Below are positions 1 to 6,515 of a stretch of DNA of 6,515 nucleotides, one piece after another; the first letter of the stretch is position 1, and each line of letters begins with the position of its first letter. The stretch is from Bacteroidales bacterium. GTDB taxonomy: Bacteria > Bacteroidota > Bacteroidia > Bacteroidales > UBA3824. The notes beneath the pieces are model-generated. The model saw only the letters and a list, made by a program, of their open reading frames with translations. It did no database searches and was not told where the DNA came from. Where the stretch lies: the NCBI GenBank assembly GCA_017543645.1, contig JAFYFR010000069.1, positions 1-6,515 of the forward strand, in the 5' to 3' direction. Both the position numbers and the translations under genes were made by a program.

Positions 1-2310
1 TATTACAAATCCCAATGCCATTACCACAAACACTTTTTTGTACGCCATAGTCATTTGCGGAATAAGGCTTATGTCGCCCCAGCCGTTGAGCAGACGCTCG
101 AGCATATAGCCGGTGGTTTCGATGTCTTGTGCGCGGAACCAAATTCGCGTGAATGTTATAAAATTGAATGTTAGGAATATACCCCAGAAATATGCTATGT
201 ATTTGCTTGGCTCTTTTATTTGCGGACGGACTATCATAAACAGGTATCCGGCGAGAAGTATCGACGAAACCATTATCCATATTAAAAAAGGAGTGCTTGT
301 GTTTCCGTTGAAACAGAATAGCGACGATAGCGCAAAGTTGCCCCAAACTGTTGCCGTAATGTATTTGTTTTCAGGATATTGGTTGATTTTTATCTTTACC
401 TTGTCGATTTTTGAGTCGTCTTTTACAGGACGTTCCTCGCAATATGGCAGGGCTTTGAGGCGGGCGTAGTAGAAAACGGCGACAGACAAGGCTGTAAATC
501 CTATCCAGAAAATGTAGCGGTAGTCGGTAAACCAGAATCCTGTTATCACTGTGGCGCACATCACAAAGAAAGCTATCAGAAGCACAGCCAAGATGCTTTT
601 GATGATTTTAAATGCATTGGCGTTAGCAAGTTTCACTTTCCATACCAAGTAGCAGAAAAACCATACGCAGTTGGCTATTATCCAAAGTTTTACGCCGTTG
701 GGATTGTGCCAAACGCCGTTGAAATATGTTATCGCCGCCGCTGCGTTGAGAACCGCGAGGATTATCCATCGCAAAACCTGCGTCTCTTTTTTCCAAAGTT
801 TGTAGACCACAAGCCCCACTCCGTTGTAGCCGCCCCAGATAACAAACATCCAGCTCGAACCGTGCCAAAGTCCGCCTAAAAGCATGGTTATCAAGTTGTT
901 CATCGAGGTAACAAGGGTGAGTTTGAAATTCGGGAAAAAATGCGCCACTGTCATCAGCACCGCAAACGACCCATATAAAATTGCTGCCAAAATGGCTGAG
1001 CCAGAGAGCATTACCCAAACTGTGATAATCACAATCCAGCAGATATATCCGCCGATTGAGCCGTTTCGGTTGCCGCCGATGGGGATGTACAAATAGTCTT
1101 TGAGCCAAGTAGACAGCGAAATGTGCCATCTGCGCCAAAACTCCGCCGTGGATTTGGCTTTGTAGGGCGAATTGAAGTTCATTGAAAGTTTGAATCCCAT
1201 CAGGAGCGCAAGTCCTATAGCTATGTCGGTGTATCCGCTAAAGTCGGCGTAAACCTGCATACTGTATCCGTAGAGCGACATAAGTGTTTCATAACCAGAA
1301 TATTTCAGCGGCGAATCAAATACTCGGTCGATAAAGTTGATGGAGATATAGTCGGAGATAAACACTTTTTTTACCAATCCTTTGAGAATCATGAATAACG
1401 CTAATCCAAACTCACGTTTTGTAAGCGAATAGTCGTTGTAGATTTGCGGAATGAATTCCGATGCGCGTACGATAGGGCCTGCCACTAACTGAGGGAAGAA
1501 CGACACGTAGAATCCGAAGTCCAAAACGCTGTTTACAGGCTCGATTTTTTTACGGTAAACGTCCACACAGTAGCTTATAGACTGGAATGTGAAGAACGAG
1601 ATGCCCACGGGGAGGATAATCCTGTCGGTAACGAAGTTTTCCCCGAAAAATATTCGGTAAATGTTTTCGGAATCAAATCCCAGAGCGGTAACTATCGGGC
1701 CGGCAAATACAAACAACAGCCAGTTGAGCAGGTTGAATCCGATTAGAAATAATGCAATGCGGTTTTTGTCGGACTGCTGATTGTGTTCGATATATTTTTT
1801 TATATATACAGCGATGGATATTGCCGAAAAAAGAATCGGCAGCCAAAAATTGGTTTGTACTATTGTTAATTCGCCGAACCAATTGAGCAGCATCGAGTAA
1901 TAGTTTACAATGGTGCAGTTGGCTGAGAAAATATCGTTGATAGAGTTGAGTATAAACTCGGTGTATTTAAAATAAAAAAGTATAAACAGATTTACCACCA
2001 CTCCGAGAGCGAGAATCAGTTTCTTAGCCGCTCCTTCGGGCTTGCGGTGCATCCATTTGGTAATGTAAAATATTGATAATATGGTAAATATCAGTAGAAC
2101 AACGTATGTCCCGCCGGTCTTGTAGTAGAAAAACACCGACGCTACGAAAAGGTAGATGTTTCTGATGGCTTTCTTCTTGTAAATGAGCGCATAAAACGCC
2201 ATTACTATCACAAAGAATCCCCAAAAATAGAATTGGGTGAAAAGCAGTGGCCGCTTTGGGTCGTAAACAAGCAACGACGGTATGTCTATGTACGATAATA
2301 TTGAATCCAT
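1..2310 (-). CDS. Large MBOAT-family membrane O-acyltransferase (AlgI/PatA/DltB-like), 3' end beyond window
   Basis: This is a polytopic inner-membrane protein predicted to pass acyl (probably acetyl) groups from the cytoplasm to an acceptor on the outer face. The frame is open for 770 codons from the ATG at 2310-2308 to the window edge with no stop, so the C-terminus is missing. MBOAT hallmarks appear in order: LPVGISFFTFQ (about residue 233), PQLVAGPIVR (273), FSGYTDIAIGLALLMGF (356), EFWRRWHISLSTWLKDY (390), the GGLWHGSSW segment with the presumed catalytic His483, and RIWFRA (722). An in-frame TAA at 2385-2383 and the absence of any ATG, GTG or TTG codon between it and 2310 fix the start. 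AlgI-type proteins are usually about 460-520 residues. The excess here lies in two hydrophobic regions, residues about 120-232 and 500-715. A charged loop (about 619-650) sits in the second. Two SGNH hydrolases lie upstream, the usual partners of bacterial MBOATs. The family assignment is firm; the acceptor is unknown. Confidence 0.93.
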   Translation of the reverse strand, partial: MDSILSYIDIPSLLVYDPKRPLLFTQFYFWGFFVIVMAFYALIYKKKAIRNIYLFVASVFFYYKTGGTYVVLLIFTILSIFYITKWMHRKPEGAAKKLILALGVVVNLFILFYFKYTEFILNSINDIFSANCTIVNYYSMLLNWFGELTIVQTNFWLPILFSAISIAVYIKKYIEHNQQSDKNRIALFLIGFNLLNWLLFVFAGPIVTALGFDSENIYRIFFGENFVTDRIILPVGISFFTFQSISYCVDVYRKKIEPVNSVLDFGFYVSFFPQLVAGPIVRASEFIPQIYNDYSLTKREFGLALFMILKGLVKKVFISDYISINFIDRVFDSPLKYSGYETLMSLYGYSMQVYADFSGYTDIAIGLALLMGFKLSMNFNSPYKAKSTAEFWRRWHISLSTWLKDYLYIPIGGNRNGSIGGYICWIVIITVWVMLSGSAILAAILYGSFAVLMTVAHFFPNFKLTLVTSMNNLITMLLGGLWHGSSWMFVIWGGYNGVGLVVYKLWKKETQVLRWIILAVLNAAAAITYFNGVWHNPNGVKLWIIANCVWFFCYLVWKVKLANANAFKIIKSILAVLLIAFFVMCATVITGFWFTDYRYIFWIGFTALSVAVFYYARLKALPYCEERPVKDDSKIDKVKIKINQYPENKYITATVWGNFALSSLFCFNGNTSTPFLIWIMVSSILLAGYLFMIVRPQIKEPSKYIAYFWGIFLTFNFITFTRIWFRAQDIETTGYMLERLLNGWGDISLIPQMTMAYKKVFVVMALGFVI

Positions 2311-2342
2311 TAGGTCTTGTTCGTCTGAGATTTTGATTAGCG

Positions 2343-2350
2343 CAAAGTTA
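2343..2350 (-). promoter_or_regulatory. Candidate Bacteroidota -7 promoter element (TAACTTTG) ahead of the MBOAT gene
   Basis: On the minus strand the 72-base gap between the second SGNH gene and the MBOAT gene contains TAACTTTG followed by CG. This is a full match to TAnnTTTG, the -7 consensus of the Bacteroidota primary sigma factor. Its 3' end lies 32 bases before the ATG at 2310, leaving a leader of roughly 25 bases. The -33 box is poor: the nearest TTG (2375-2373) is 22 bases upstream of the element, slightly too far. The surrounding gap is AT-rich. The element would give the MBOAT gene transcription independent of the upstream genes. Confidence 0.5.
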
Positions 2351-2382
2351 GTAATAAGTATTTGTAAAATAGCAATCTGTTC

Positions 2383-3630
2383 TTATTTTTTTTCCAAATA
2401 ATTGTCGTATGTCTGCAAAAATGCGTTAAAAAATAGGTTTCCTGTAAATGTGTATCCCTGAATGGAGAAATGCACCTTGTCGTGAGCCATTAGTCCGAAT
2501 TTGAGCCAGTCGAGGCACGAGCCAAGTCCGCCCATCACATCGTAAATACTGTACATTGAACAATTATAGCGGTTTACAAGTTTTTCGATTGCGTTTTGTT
2601 CCAACTGAACCGCTGGATTGGGATGCCGTCGGAGCAGAAAATAATCGTTGGGAACAATGAGTGTGAACTGCACTCCGGGGTTGTAGTAGAGAATATCGTT
2701 CAACAGCGAAACGTAGTTGTTGTAATATACGTCTTGGCTGAATTTGGTTGTGTTTCCATCGTTTACGCCCAAGTAGATAACAATCCAGTCGGGTTTGAGC
2801 GCGGCAAGCTGGCGGCTGAAGTATGAGCATCTTGTCCATGAGGGTATCCTCGCGCCGTTGATGCCGATGGCGTGGTATGTGATGCCCGGGTTGTCGTTTT
2901 CGAGCGACATTCCGTAGAATGTGAAATGGTCTTGTGTTGAGTCGGTACGTTCCAAGTGGAAACTGGCGTCCACCGAGTAACGGTCGAAGTTGTATTCGAT
3001 AATGCCGTTGAGCGAATCTTTCTTAACGGTGTAGTTGCCCATGCAGGCGTCGGGAATAATTTCAAACTGCTGAGTGGCTGCTGGTTCGGTAAAAATCAGC
3101 ACACGGTTGCAGTCGTAGCGGATAAGGTTTTTGGGGTTCATCACCACTTTGAGCGTGGCATCGGAATTTAGCGTGGTGGCAGATACGCCGCCGAGACCGA
3201 GAATGTCGTTTTTCTTGTACTCGATGTTGCGGCAGGTAGTCCAAAATCCCGAATATTCCACAGTGTAGTTTGATGGGTTGTTTGATTTGGTCATTCTGTA
3301 TGGGAAAACGAATCCTCTCGCGCCCACAAGTCCGGGGTGGAAGGTCTGCAGACGGTAGCGCATCTGGTTTGAAAACACGTCGGCCTGAGTGTGCGATGCT
3401 CCTAACTGTACAATGTTGAGATGACCTTTGCCGAGCATTATCATTGAGTCCAATTTTTGGTATATCTTCACAAAGCCCGACGAATCTTTTGAAAAGTGCA
3501 TCTTGTTTTTGTCATATCTTACAAAAGGATAGATTCTTACGTCGTAGGGATAATCTTGAGCCGATGTTGTGCTGATATTTATGTTACTGATTAATAATAA
3601 GGTAGCAAACAGTTTCAAAAAGGTTTTCAT
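2383..3630 (-). CDS. Secreted SGNH/GDSL-family hydrolase or O-acetyltransferase (second of a pair)
   Basis: This 415-residue protein starts at an ATG 15 bases after the preceding stop. Residues 1-24 form a signal peptide (Lys near the N-terminus, hydrophobic LFATLLLI stretch, likely cleavage after TTSA), so it should be periplasmic or exported. SGNH blocks are present in the classical order: block I QLGASH with nucleophile Ser79, block II GINGA with Gly259, block III LGVND with Gly288 and Asn290, and block V DKVHF with Asp384 and His387. Block I reads GAS rather than GDS, though all four name-giving residues are kept. About 180 residues separate blocks I and II, long for the fold, and look beta-rich. 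The C-terminus from YDVMGG onward resembles that of the preceding gene (MGG, DW, HFS, QG, FNAF, KK), marking the two as paralogues. Known relatives of the fold are carbohydrate esterases and acetyltransferases. Next to an MBOAT gene, a role in adding or removing acetyl groups on an envelope glycan is likely, but the direction is not determined. Confidence 0.88.
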   Translation of the reverse strand: MKTFLKLFATLLLISNINISTTSAQDYPYDVRIYPFVRYDKNKMHFSKDSSGFVKIYQKLDSMIMLGKGHLNIVQLGASHTQADVFSNQMRYRLQTFHPGLVGARGFVFPYRMTKSNNPSNYTVEYSGFWTTCRNIEYKKNDILGLGGVSATTLNSDATLKVVMNPKNLIRYDCNRVLIFTEPAATQQFEIIPDACMGNYTVKKDSLNGIIEYNFDRYSVDASFHLERTDSTQDHFTFYGMSLENDNPGITYHAIGINGARIPSWTRCSYFSRQLAALKPDWIVIYLGVNDGNTTKFSQDVYYNNYVSLLNDILYYNPGVQFTLIVPNDYFLLRRHPNPAVQLEQNAIEKLVNRYNCSMYSIYDVMGGLGSCLDWLKFGLMAHDKVHFSIQGYTFTGNLFFNAFLQTYDNYLEKK

Positions 3631-3645
3631 TGTACGTAGGTAAAT

Positions 3646-5226
3646 TTATTTTTTTCGCGAGATATATTGGTTGTAACGTCCTATGAAGGCGTTGTAAAAC
3701 ATCTTGGATATTACATTAGCACCCTGCACCGAAAAATGTGTGAAGTCTTTTTCGGCGAGCGGCGGTTCGTGAAACACCCAGTCGGGCATCGAGTTCCATC
3801 CGCCCATTGCGCTGTACATGTCCCAGAATGCGCAGTTGTTGGCAAATGCCGCCTGACGCATGGCTTCCACAAGCTCGGGTATTATTTCGTACGATTCGTA
3901 GTTGTCCATCACTTTGGTGCTCATGTCGGCTGGCCCAACTATTATTATCGACATTTCGGGGCAGATTTTGCGTATTGTCCTCACTTGCGACATGAGCGAA
4001 CCTACGTAGTTTTTCACTGTTTCGGGTTTTAGCACGGGGATTGTGTTGCCGCCGAATTGCAGAATCACGCATTTCACATGTAGGTCGTTGTACATTTTTT
4101 GCAATATCTGCGAGTTCATCTTGGTGAATATTGTTCCCGAGCATCCGCGTAACGGAATATTGTCGCAAGCCACGCCGCTGTATCCGTCCATTGCAAAGGC
4201 GTAAATCTCAGGACTTTTTGTTCCTGAAAAATCCATCCATAGGTTTTGCAGCGGTTCTTGGAATGTCCATTTCTTGATTGAGTAGTACGATGATGGCGCA
4301 ACGCTGTCGGAGTAGAGCACAGTCTCGCCGTCGCGCACAGTTACGGCAAACGACTCGTCGGTGTTGCCGTAAAACATCCGTATCTGCTTGATATTTTTTA
4401 TGTTAGCTTTGGTTATTGATGTAAATGCAAAGTTGATAGATCCTTGGTGAACCTCCTTTACCTTTGGCGGTTCGGGGTGGAAAATCTCTTTCATCAGACT
4501 GTCGCCAATCATTGCGAACGTGGTGTCGGGCGTTTCGGGCGTTTCGGTTTTTTCAGGCGGGGCGAACATCGTGAACGACGCAAGTACTCCGTAGCGGCTG
4601 TGCGTTATGGCGGTGTCCACTTTCGGGAAAATCGTGTAGCGTTTCCATTCGCCTGTGTTTACTACGTGCAGGGGCGACTTGTAGTCGTATGGCGATTTTG
4701 CAGGAATTAATCCCGGCCCTGAGCCGCCGAACTGCGCCTGAAGTTTGGTGCGCATATAGCCTGTGATACGGTCGGTTTCGATTTGCGAGTCGCCGTAGTG
4801 CAATATTCTTATGAGAGACTGAAGCTGTTCGGCATCAGACAAGGCTCCGAAAATATTTTCCAAGCAAGCCAAACCGTTAGGAGGAAGTTCCAATGGCTGG
4901 CTGATGTCGTCGATGGCGATAGGTCGCGGCACAAAATCTTTGAGCTTTGGGTCGATTTCCACAGAGTCGGACATTTGCAATGTGTCTGCCGAAACTTGCA
5001 CAAATGCTGTGTCGTCGTCGTCGTCGTCGGGGATTACTATGTTGTCTAATACCGATTTAGCAGTGTCGGGGCGGCTTTTGGTTTCGGCAATCCATTCCGT
5101 AAATGTGGGAAAATTAAGCGATATGTCGTCTGTAACCGAAATTCCTTTTTTCGGAAATAGCAGCATTACCGCTAACAACGATGCCAACACTGCTACAAAA
5201 AACAGAAGTACTGATGACGGTTTCAC
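3646..5226 (-). CDS. Membrane-anchored SGNH/GDSL-family hydrolase or O-acetyltransferase (first of a pair)
   Basis: This 526-residue protein starts at GTG (5226-5224). An in-frame TAG, the stop of the upstream gene, lies four codons before it, and the next in-frame ATG (residue 21) would destroy the membrane segment. Residues 5-24 form one transmembrane helix followed by PKK, with no clear cleavage site and no lipobox Cys. It is probably a signal anchor holding the enzyme on the periplasmic face of the inner membrane. A linker of about 110 residues follows, including six consecutive Asp (67-72). SGNH blocks are HYGDSQ with Ser147, GCSG with Gly364, FGGN with Gly392 and Asn394, and DFTHF with Asp494 and His497. 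About 215 residues lie between blocks I and II, including a Pro/Glu/Thr-rich segment (222-258). A literal GDSL at 241-244 is probably not the active site. Nucleophile first and DxxH last matches PatB and Ape1 and differs from AlgJ/AlgX. It lies 12 bases after the transglycosylase gene and 15 before its paralogue, so it is surely co-transcribed. Transferase or esterase cannot be decided from sequence. Confidence 0.88.
   Translation of the reverse strand: MKPSSVLLFFVAVLASLLAVMLLFPKKGISVTDDISLNFPTFTEWIAETKSRPDTAKSVLDNIVIPDDDDDDTAFVQVSADTLQMSDSVEIDPKLKDFVPRPIAIDDISQPLELPPNGLACLENIFGALSDAEQLQSLIRILHYGDSQIETDRITGYMRTKLQAQFGGSGPGLIPAKSPYDYKSPLHVVNTGEWKRYTIFPKVDTAITHSRYGVLASFTMFAPPEKTETPETPDTTFAMIGDSLMKEIFHPEPPKVKEVHQGSINFAFTSITKANIKNIKQIRMFYGNTDESFAVTVRDGETVLYSDSVAPSSYYSIKKWTFQEPLQNLWMDFSGTKSPEIYAFAMDGYSGVACDNIPLRGCSGTIFTKMNSQILQKMYNDLHVKCVILQFGGNTIPVLKPETVKNYVGSLMSQVRTIRKICPEMSIIIVGPADMSTKVMDNYESYEIIPELVEAMRQAAFANNCAFWDMYSAMGGWNSMPDWVFHEPPLAEKDFTHFSVQGANVISKMFYNAFIGRYNQYISRKK
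4528..4545. repeat. Two tandem copies of a 9-base unit inside the first SGNH gene
   Basis: On the plus strand gggcgtttc occurs twice in direct succession, followed by a degenerate third copy at 4546-4554. On the coding strand it specifies the ETP repeats (residues 228-233) of a Pro/Glu/Thr-rich linker within the insert between SGNH blocks I and II. The unit keeps the reading frame, so changes in copy number would only lengthen or shorten the linker. Confidence 0.6.
5011..5028. repeat. Six-unit GTC/GAC trinucleotide repeat encoding a poly-Asp tract
   Basis: The plus strand carries six perfect GTC units, read on the coding strand as six GAC codons for Asp67-Asp72 of the membrane-anchored SGNH protein. 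The tract lies in the linker between the membrane helix and the catalytic domain. All six codons are identical although GAT was available, which points to slippage-driven growth of a simple repeat. Length changes would stay in frame. Confidence 0.85.
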
Positions 5227-5238
5227 TGTGATACATTT

Positions 5239-6515
5239 CTATTTTTTCCTAATCTTGATAATCTGACCAATCTGCAGACGGCGTACATCGTTGGCGGTGA
5301 AGCCGTTAATCTGCATGATGTCTTTGTCGGAGATGCCAGGATAACGCGAGGCAATGGTGGAGAGGTTGTCGCCTTTGCGGATGGTGTAGTACTCGTAGTT
5401 TTTGTCGAGAGGCTTGCCGTTGGCTTGGCTCTGTGAAACTATATTGTTGCTGCTCATCGCCTGTTTCTGAGCAAAGGTCATGTTGTCAACATTCTTGTAA
5501 GTGTTGAGCTTTTTGGTTGGAACATAAACTGTAAGTTTTTGACCGATAGATAGTTTGTTACTTTGGATACCGTTCCAGCATTTGAGTTTGGCAAGTTTTA
5601 CATCATACCAGTTGGCTATGAATCCGAATGTGTCGCCAGATTTCACGGTGTATATCAGCTTGGTAGAACCAGCGGGAACCGATGGATCGCAGGGCTCGGG
5701 GTCGTAGCTGTAGTTATTTCTCGATGATGGAACGTATGCCGAACGGCTTATCTGTTCGTAATTTACGCTCGGCGCAAAGAATACCGAGTCTTTGTAAGCG
5801 TAGATTGCTTTTTCTTGTTCTACAAACTTGGTTGCCATATCTTCTGGCAGACGTAGAGGTGCGGCTTTAACATTGCCCGGAATAATGTCTTTCTTGTACT
5901 GAGGATTGAGTTCGCGAAGCTGCTCAATTGGAACGCCGAGAATGCCCTCTACTTGTCCAAAATGCAACTTGTTGGTAATCATCACAGTATCATGGAAACT
6001 TGGCATTTCTACTTTTACAGGTGTGTAGCCGTGTTCTTTGTAATAAGTCATTATGTAGTTGACACTTATAAACGCAGGAACGTATCCTCTTGTCTCTTTG
6101 GGCAGATATTGGTAAATTTCCCAAAAGTTTGTGCGACCGCCAGAGCGTTTGATAGCGCGGTTTACGTTGCCAGGTCCGCAGTTGTAGGCTGCAATCACAA
6201 GAGCCCAGTCGCCGTAGATGTTGTAAAGGTCGCGCAAGAATTGTGCTGCTGCCACAGTCTCTTTTGCAGGGTCGCGGCGTTCGTCAACGAGGGTGGTAAC
6301 TTCAAGGTCGTACATCTTGCCAGTGCCGTACATAAATTGCCAAAGACCTGTTGCACCTGTGCGAGATACTGCACGTGGATTGAGTGCCGATTCTACTATG
6401 GTTAAGTATTTGAGTTCGAGGGGAATATTATATTGGTCTAATACCGGCTCTATCATCGGGAAATAGTATTGGCTTAATCCTAACAATGAGGGAATCAGGT
6501 ATTTACCACGGCGGA
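5239..6515 (-). CDS. mltD: MltD-like lytic murein transglycosylase with LysM domains, 5' end beyond window
   Basis: The enzyme cleaves the MurNAc-GlcNAc bond of peptidoglycan, forming 1,6-anhydroMurNAc ends, in the periplasm or at the outer membrane. About 424 codons are visible, and the frame stays open to the right edge (the first visible residues read RRGKYLIPSLLGLSQYY), so the true start and any signal sequence are missing. The SLT domain covers about 6515-6052. The catalytic Glu lies in IVESALNP (codon 6393-6391), followed by SRTGATGLWQFM and by AAYNCGPGNVNRAI, the family-1 transglycosylase motifs. A degenerate LysM-like segment (VEGILGVPIEQLRELNP, roughly 5955-5850) comes next. Two LysM domains follow: YTVKSGDTFGFIANWY onward (5655-5521) and YYTIRKGDNLSTIASRY onward (5391-5248). 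A Ser/Asn/Gln-rich linker separates them. LysM binds GlcNAc-containing glycans and would target the enzyme to the wall. The stop TAG lies 12 bases before the first SGNH gene, consistent with an operon that begins at or upstream of this gene. Confidence 0.93.
   Translation of the reverse strand, partial: RRGKYLIPSLLGLSQYYFPMIEPVLDQYNIPLELKYLTIVESALNPRAVSRTGATGLWQFMYGTGKMYDLEVTTLVDERRDPAKETVAAAQFLRDLYNIYGDWALVIAAYNCGPGNVNRAIKRSGGRTNFWEIYQYLPKETRGYVPAFISVNYIMTYYKEHGYTPVKVEMPSFHDTVMITNKLHFGQVEGILGVPIEQLRELNPQYKKDIIPGNVKAAPLRLPEDMATKFVEQEKAIYAYKDSVFFAPSVNYEQISRSAYVPSSRNNYSYDPEPCDPSVPAGSTKLIYTVKSGDTFGFIANWYDVKLAKLKCWNGIQSNKLSIGQKLTVYVPTKKLNTYKNVDNMTFAQKQAMSSNNIVSQSQANGKPLDKNYEYYTIRKGDNLSTIASRYPGISDKDIMQINGFTANDVRRLQIGQIIKIRKK

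Noticed and set aside
113..469. A 118-codon plus-strand open frame near the left edge
   Set aside because: It lies opposite the C-terminal part of the MBOAT, including the conserved RIWFRA segment, so it is best explained as a shadow.
623..1138. A 171-codon minus-strand open frame inside the MBOAT region, suggesting a broken or frameshifted gene
   Set aside because: The MBOAT frame is continuous from 2310 to 1 and contains all hallmark motifs across this stretch. The other frame is an out-of-frame shadow with no recognisable features.
2311..2382. A transcription terminator between the second SGNH gene and the MBOAT gene
   Set aside because: I found no convincing inverted repeat followed by a T-run on the coding strand; the A/T-rich stretch alone is not enough.
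2383..5226. Assignment of the SGNH pair as AlgJ/AlgX alginate acetyltransferases because of the AlgI-like neighbour
   Set aside because: AlgJ/AlgX place the Asp-x-His motif before the Ser. Both proteins here have Ser first and DxxH near the C-terminus, and no alginate genes are visible.
5114..5236. An ATG at 5236-5234 as an alternative start near the first SGNH gene, with AGGA about 10 bases upstream
   Set aside because: It is in a different frame from the SGNH gene and reaches a stop after about 40 codons. The GTG at 5226 opens the frame with the membrane anchor and catalytic domain.
5953..6405. A 150-codon plus-strand open frame opposite the transglycosylase gene
   Set aside because: It is antisense to the conserved SLT catalytic domain, its protein resembles nothing I recognise, and no promoter-like element precedes it.

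Overview
The window reads as chromosomal DNA from a member of the Bacteroidota, most likely Bacteroidales. The reasons are the protein families (two SGNH/GDSL hydrolases of a type I associate with this phylum), weak or absent Shine-Dalgarno sequences at the visible starts, moderate GC content, and a TAnnTTTG-type promoter element. No species can be named from the sequence alone.

All coding is on the minus strand, so transcription runs from high to low coordinates: (1) 6515-5239, a MltD-type lytic transglycosylase with C-terminal LysM domains, whose N-terminus lies beyond the right edge; (2) 5226-3646, an SGNH hydrolase with an N-terminal membrane anchor, starting at GTG; (3) 3630-2383, a second, related SGNH hydrolase with a cleavable-looking signal peptide; (4) 2310-1, a very large MBOAT-family membrane O-acyltransferase, still open at the left edge after 770 codons. 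The gaps are 12, 15 and 72 bases. The first three genes are therefore almost certainly one operon. The 72-base gap before the MBOAT gene carries a candidate promoter, so that gene may also have its own transcript. No stretch longer than 72 bases lacks a gene, and I see no tRNA, rRNA, mobile element or CRISPR array.

Together the genes look like an envelope acylation module. An MBOAT protein can move acetyl groups across the inner membrane, and periplasmic SGNH enzymes can transfer them to a glycan or remove them. The lytic transglycosylase at the head of the cluster suggests peptidoglycan as the glycan, because O-acetylation at MurNAc C6 blocks lytic transglycosylases. The set would then be a Bacteroidota counterpart of PatA/PatB/Ape1. 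This is inference from gene content and order. Acylation of a surface polysaccharide is the main alternative. Unusual points are the oversized MBOAT with two extra membrane regions, the pair of divergent SGNH paralogues with long inserts between their catalytic blocks, and an Asp-to-Ala change in the nucleophile motif of the second one.
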